Assembly (NCBI GenBank): GCA_021769545.1
Contig: JAETSS010000069.1
Coordinates: forward strand, 1 to 6,862
Reading direction: 5' to 3'
DNA from: Eubacterium sp.
Lineage (GTDB): Bacteria > Bacillota_A > Clostridia > Peptostreptococcales > Anaerovoracaceae
Length of the DNA stretch: 6,862 bases
The position numbers were made by a program, and so were the translations under genes. How positions within the stretch are numbered: position 1 is the stretch's first letter; every line of letters starts with the position of its first letter. A model generated the notes under the pieces. That model did not search any database. It was not told where the DNA came from and saw only the letters and a program-made list of their open reading frames with translations. This document shows positions 5,994 through 6,862 of the stretch, one piece after another.

Positions 5994-6626
5994 ATGGCGA
6001 AAACAGTATTTAAACCGGGGACGATGCTGAATCCCGTTCCGGCAGTGATGGTATCCTGCGGAGACGGAGAGATCAGCAACATCATAACGATAGCGTGGAC
6101 AGGGATAATAAACTCCGATCCCCCGATAACGTATGTTTCCGTGAGAAAGTCGAGATTTTCTCATGATCTTATAGAAAAAACAGGAGAGTTCGTGATCAAC
6201 CTTACTACGGAGAAGCTGGCTTTTGCGGCGGACTTCTGCGGAGTTAGATCGGGACGCGACACGGATAAATTCAAGGAGCAGAAGCTGACGGCATCCGAGA
6301 GCCGTGTGGTGAGTTGTCCTTCCATAGAGGAATCACCTGTCAACATCGAATGCAGGGTGATAGAGAAGAAGGAATATCCCACTCACGACATGTTCATTGC
6401 CGAGATCGTAAGCGTATCGGTGGACAGCGATCTGATGGATGATAACGGAAGGCTGTGCCTTGATGAAGCGGGGCTGGTGGCGTATAACCACGGCCACTAT
6501 TTTGCTCTGCAGAGACGTGAGATCGGACGTTTCGGATACTCTGTCATGAAGCCAAAGACCAGGAAGCGTCTTGCTGCCGAAAAGAGAAAGGGGGACTCCA
6601 TCAGGAAGGGCCGGCGAAGGAAATGA
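5994..6626 (+). CDS. flavin reductase family (FMN-binding split-barrel) protein with basic tail
   Basis: Member of the flavin reductase / DIM6-NTAB family, proteins that bind FMN and often reduce it with NAD(P)H or use it as cofactor. The 210-residue protein has the family core at about 1-183: FKPGTMLNPVPAVMVSCGDG (6-25), NIITIAWTGIINSDPPITYV (29-48), SVRKSRFSHDLI, GEFVINL (64-70), FCGVRSGRDTDKF (81-93), ESPVNIEC and HDMFIAEIV (131-139), ending at GRFGYSV. Residues 185-210 form an extra tail with 14 Lys/Arg in 26 residues, which could bind nucleic acid or the membrane face. GGGAG (5981-5985) with eight bases of spacing supports ATG at 5994. The gap to the pseudouridine synthase stop is 14 bases, so the two are probably cotranscribed. 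Substrate and physiological partner are unknown. Confidence 0.88.
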   Translation: MAKTVFKPGTMLNPVPAVMVSCGDGEISNIITIAWTGIINSDPPITYVSVRKSRFSHDLIEKTGEFVINLTTEKLAFAADFCGVRSGRDTDKFKEQKLTASESRVVSCPSIEESPVNIECRVIEKKEYPTHDMFIAEIVSVSVDSDLMDDNGRLCLDEAGLVAYNHGHYFALQRREIGRFGYSVMKPKTRKRLAAEKRKGDSIRKGRRRK

Positions 6627-6635
6627 GGTTCGGTA

Positions 6636-6773
6636 TTAATCTCTGTGGCGCACCTGGCTGTCTGCCTGAAAATCAGATTTCAGCTGCTGAAGACAGTCTT
6701 CACATACGTGGCCTGTTTTGAATATATGCATGTCGCCGTAAAAGCAGCCGCATAATGTACATGATCTTTTCAT
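6636..6773 (-). CDS. small Cys-rich, probable zinc-binding protein (45 aa)
   Basis: Reading the - strand from ATG at 6773-6771 gives 45 residues ending in TAA. The first part is MKRSCTLCGCFYGDMHIFKT, then GHVCEDCLQQLKSDFQADSQ and VRHRD. C5-x2-C8 and C24-x2-C27 form two CxxC pairs 15 residues apart, the usual layout of a four-Cys zinc site; C10 is extra. The start is fixed by AAGGAGG (complement of 6781-6787) seven bases ahead of the ATG, as good a ribosome binding site as any in the window. It runs convergent to the flavin reductase gene with only nine bases between the stops. I cannot name the family with confidence: the pattern resembles small zinc-ribbon or treble-clef proteins, loosely including the sigma-G inhibitor Gin/CsfB, but the match is only in Cys spacing. 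Function unknown. Confidence 0.7.
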   Translation of the reverse strand: MKRSCTLCGCFYGDMHIFKTGHVCEDCLQQLKSDFQADSQVRHRD

Positions 6774-6862
6774 AGTGCGTCCTCCTTTCTGAAGAATGGT
6801 GAACCTTGCCTGACTCCGCCGACAATCCCAAATGGAGTCGTATTGTGATTTTATTTTAAGTG
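6774..6862 (-). promoter_or_regulatory. leader of the small Cys-rich gene with ribosome binding site and inverted repeat
   Basis: Besides the AAGGAGG site, this 89-base region holds GACTCC (6812-6817) and GGAGTC (6834-6839), a six-pair inverted repeat with a 16-base loop. A competing pairing joins CGAC (6820-6823) and GTCG (6837-6840). The outer end (6841-6862) is AT-rich and could hold a promoter reading leftward, but no clear -35/-10 pair is complete before the window ends. Nothing else was recognised here. Confidence 0.3.

Noticed and set aside
1..6862. Mobile elements, CRISPR repeats, tRNA/rRNA genes or a prophage
   Set aside because: No transposase-like protein, direct-repeat array, tRNA-like cloverleaf or phage gene was seen; the region looks like conserved core chromosome.

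Overview
The window is a compact, almost fully coding stretch of a low-to-mid GC Gram-positive (Firmicutes) chromosome, most likely an anaerobic member of the class Clostridia. The grounds are the division genes sepF and divIVA, which are typical of Gram-positive bacteria; strong AGGAGG-type ribosome binding sites; heavy use of AGA/AGG for arginine and ATA for isoleucine; and a flavin reductase family protein of a type I associate with clostridia. I would guess an Anaerovoracaceae/Mogibacterium-like lineage, but the sequence alone does not settle this. All ten long genes lie on the + strand. One short gene at the right edge lies on the - strand.

Left part (1-1642): khpA, rimM and trmD. This is the translation and RNA-maturation block that in Firmicutes usually follows rpsP and usually ends with rplS (ribosomal protein L19). 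KhpA is a small KH-domain RNA-binding protein, RimM matures the 30S subunit, and TrmD makes m1G37 in tRNA. A hairpin followed by a short T run sits between khpA and rimM, and a weaker one between rimM and trmD. Each lies directly in front of the next ribosome binding site. rplS does not follow trmD here.

Middle part (1682-4530): a membrane-anchored HlyD-like (barrel-sandwich) protein, the PLP-binding protein YggS, SepF and DivIVA. A plausible sigma-A promoter lies just before the first of these genes and would start transcription at about its ATG. The stops of yggS and sepF are built into the Shine-Dalgarno sequence of the next gene, so yggS-sepF-divIVA should be translated as a tight unit. 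SepF anchors FtsZ at the membrane and DivIVA marks the septum and poles. The HlyD-like protein has no partner transporter in view and is the least understood protein of the window.

Right part (4578-6626): lspA (lipoprotein signal peptidase), an overlapping RluD-family pseudouridine synthase, and a flavin reductase family protein with a strongly basic C-terminal tail. lspA has no Shine-Dalgarno sequence next to its ATG. Instead AGGAGG and then a GC-rich hairpin lie upstream.

Right edge (6627-6862): a convergent 45-codon gene on the - strand encodes a small Cys-rich, probably zinc-binding protein. It has an excellent ribosome binding site, and its stop codon is only nine bases from that of the flavin reductase gene. 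Beyond it lies an AT-rich leader with a small inverted repeat. I see no mobile elements, CRISPR arrays, tRNA or rRNA genes. The most interesting leads are the HlyD-like protein in a division cluster, its apparently leaderless promoter, the small Cys-rich protein and the set of hairpins between genes.
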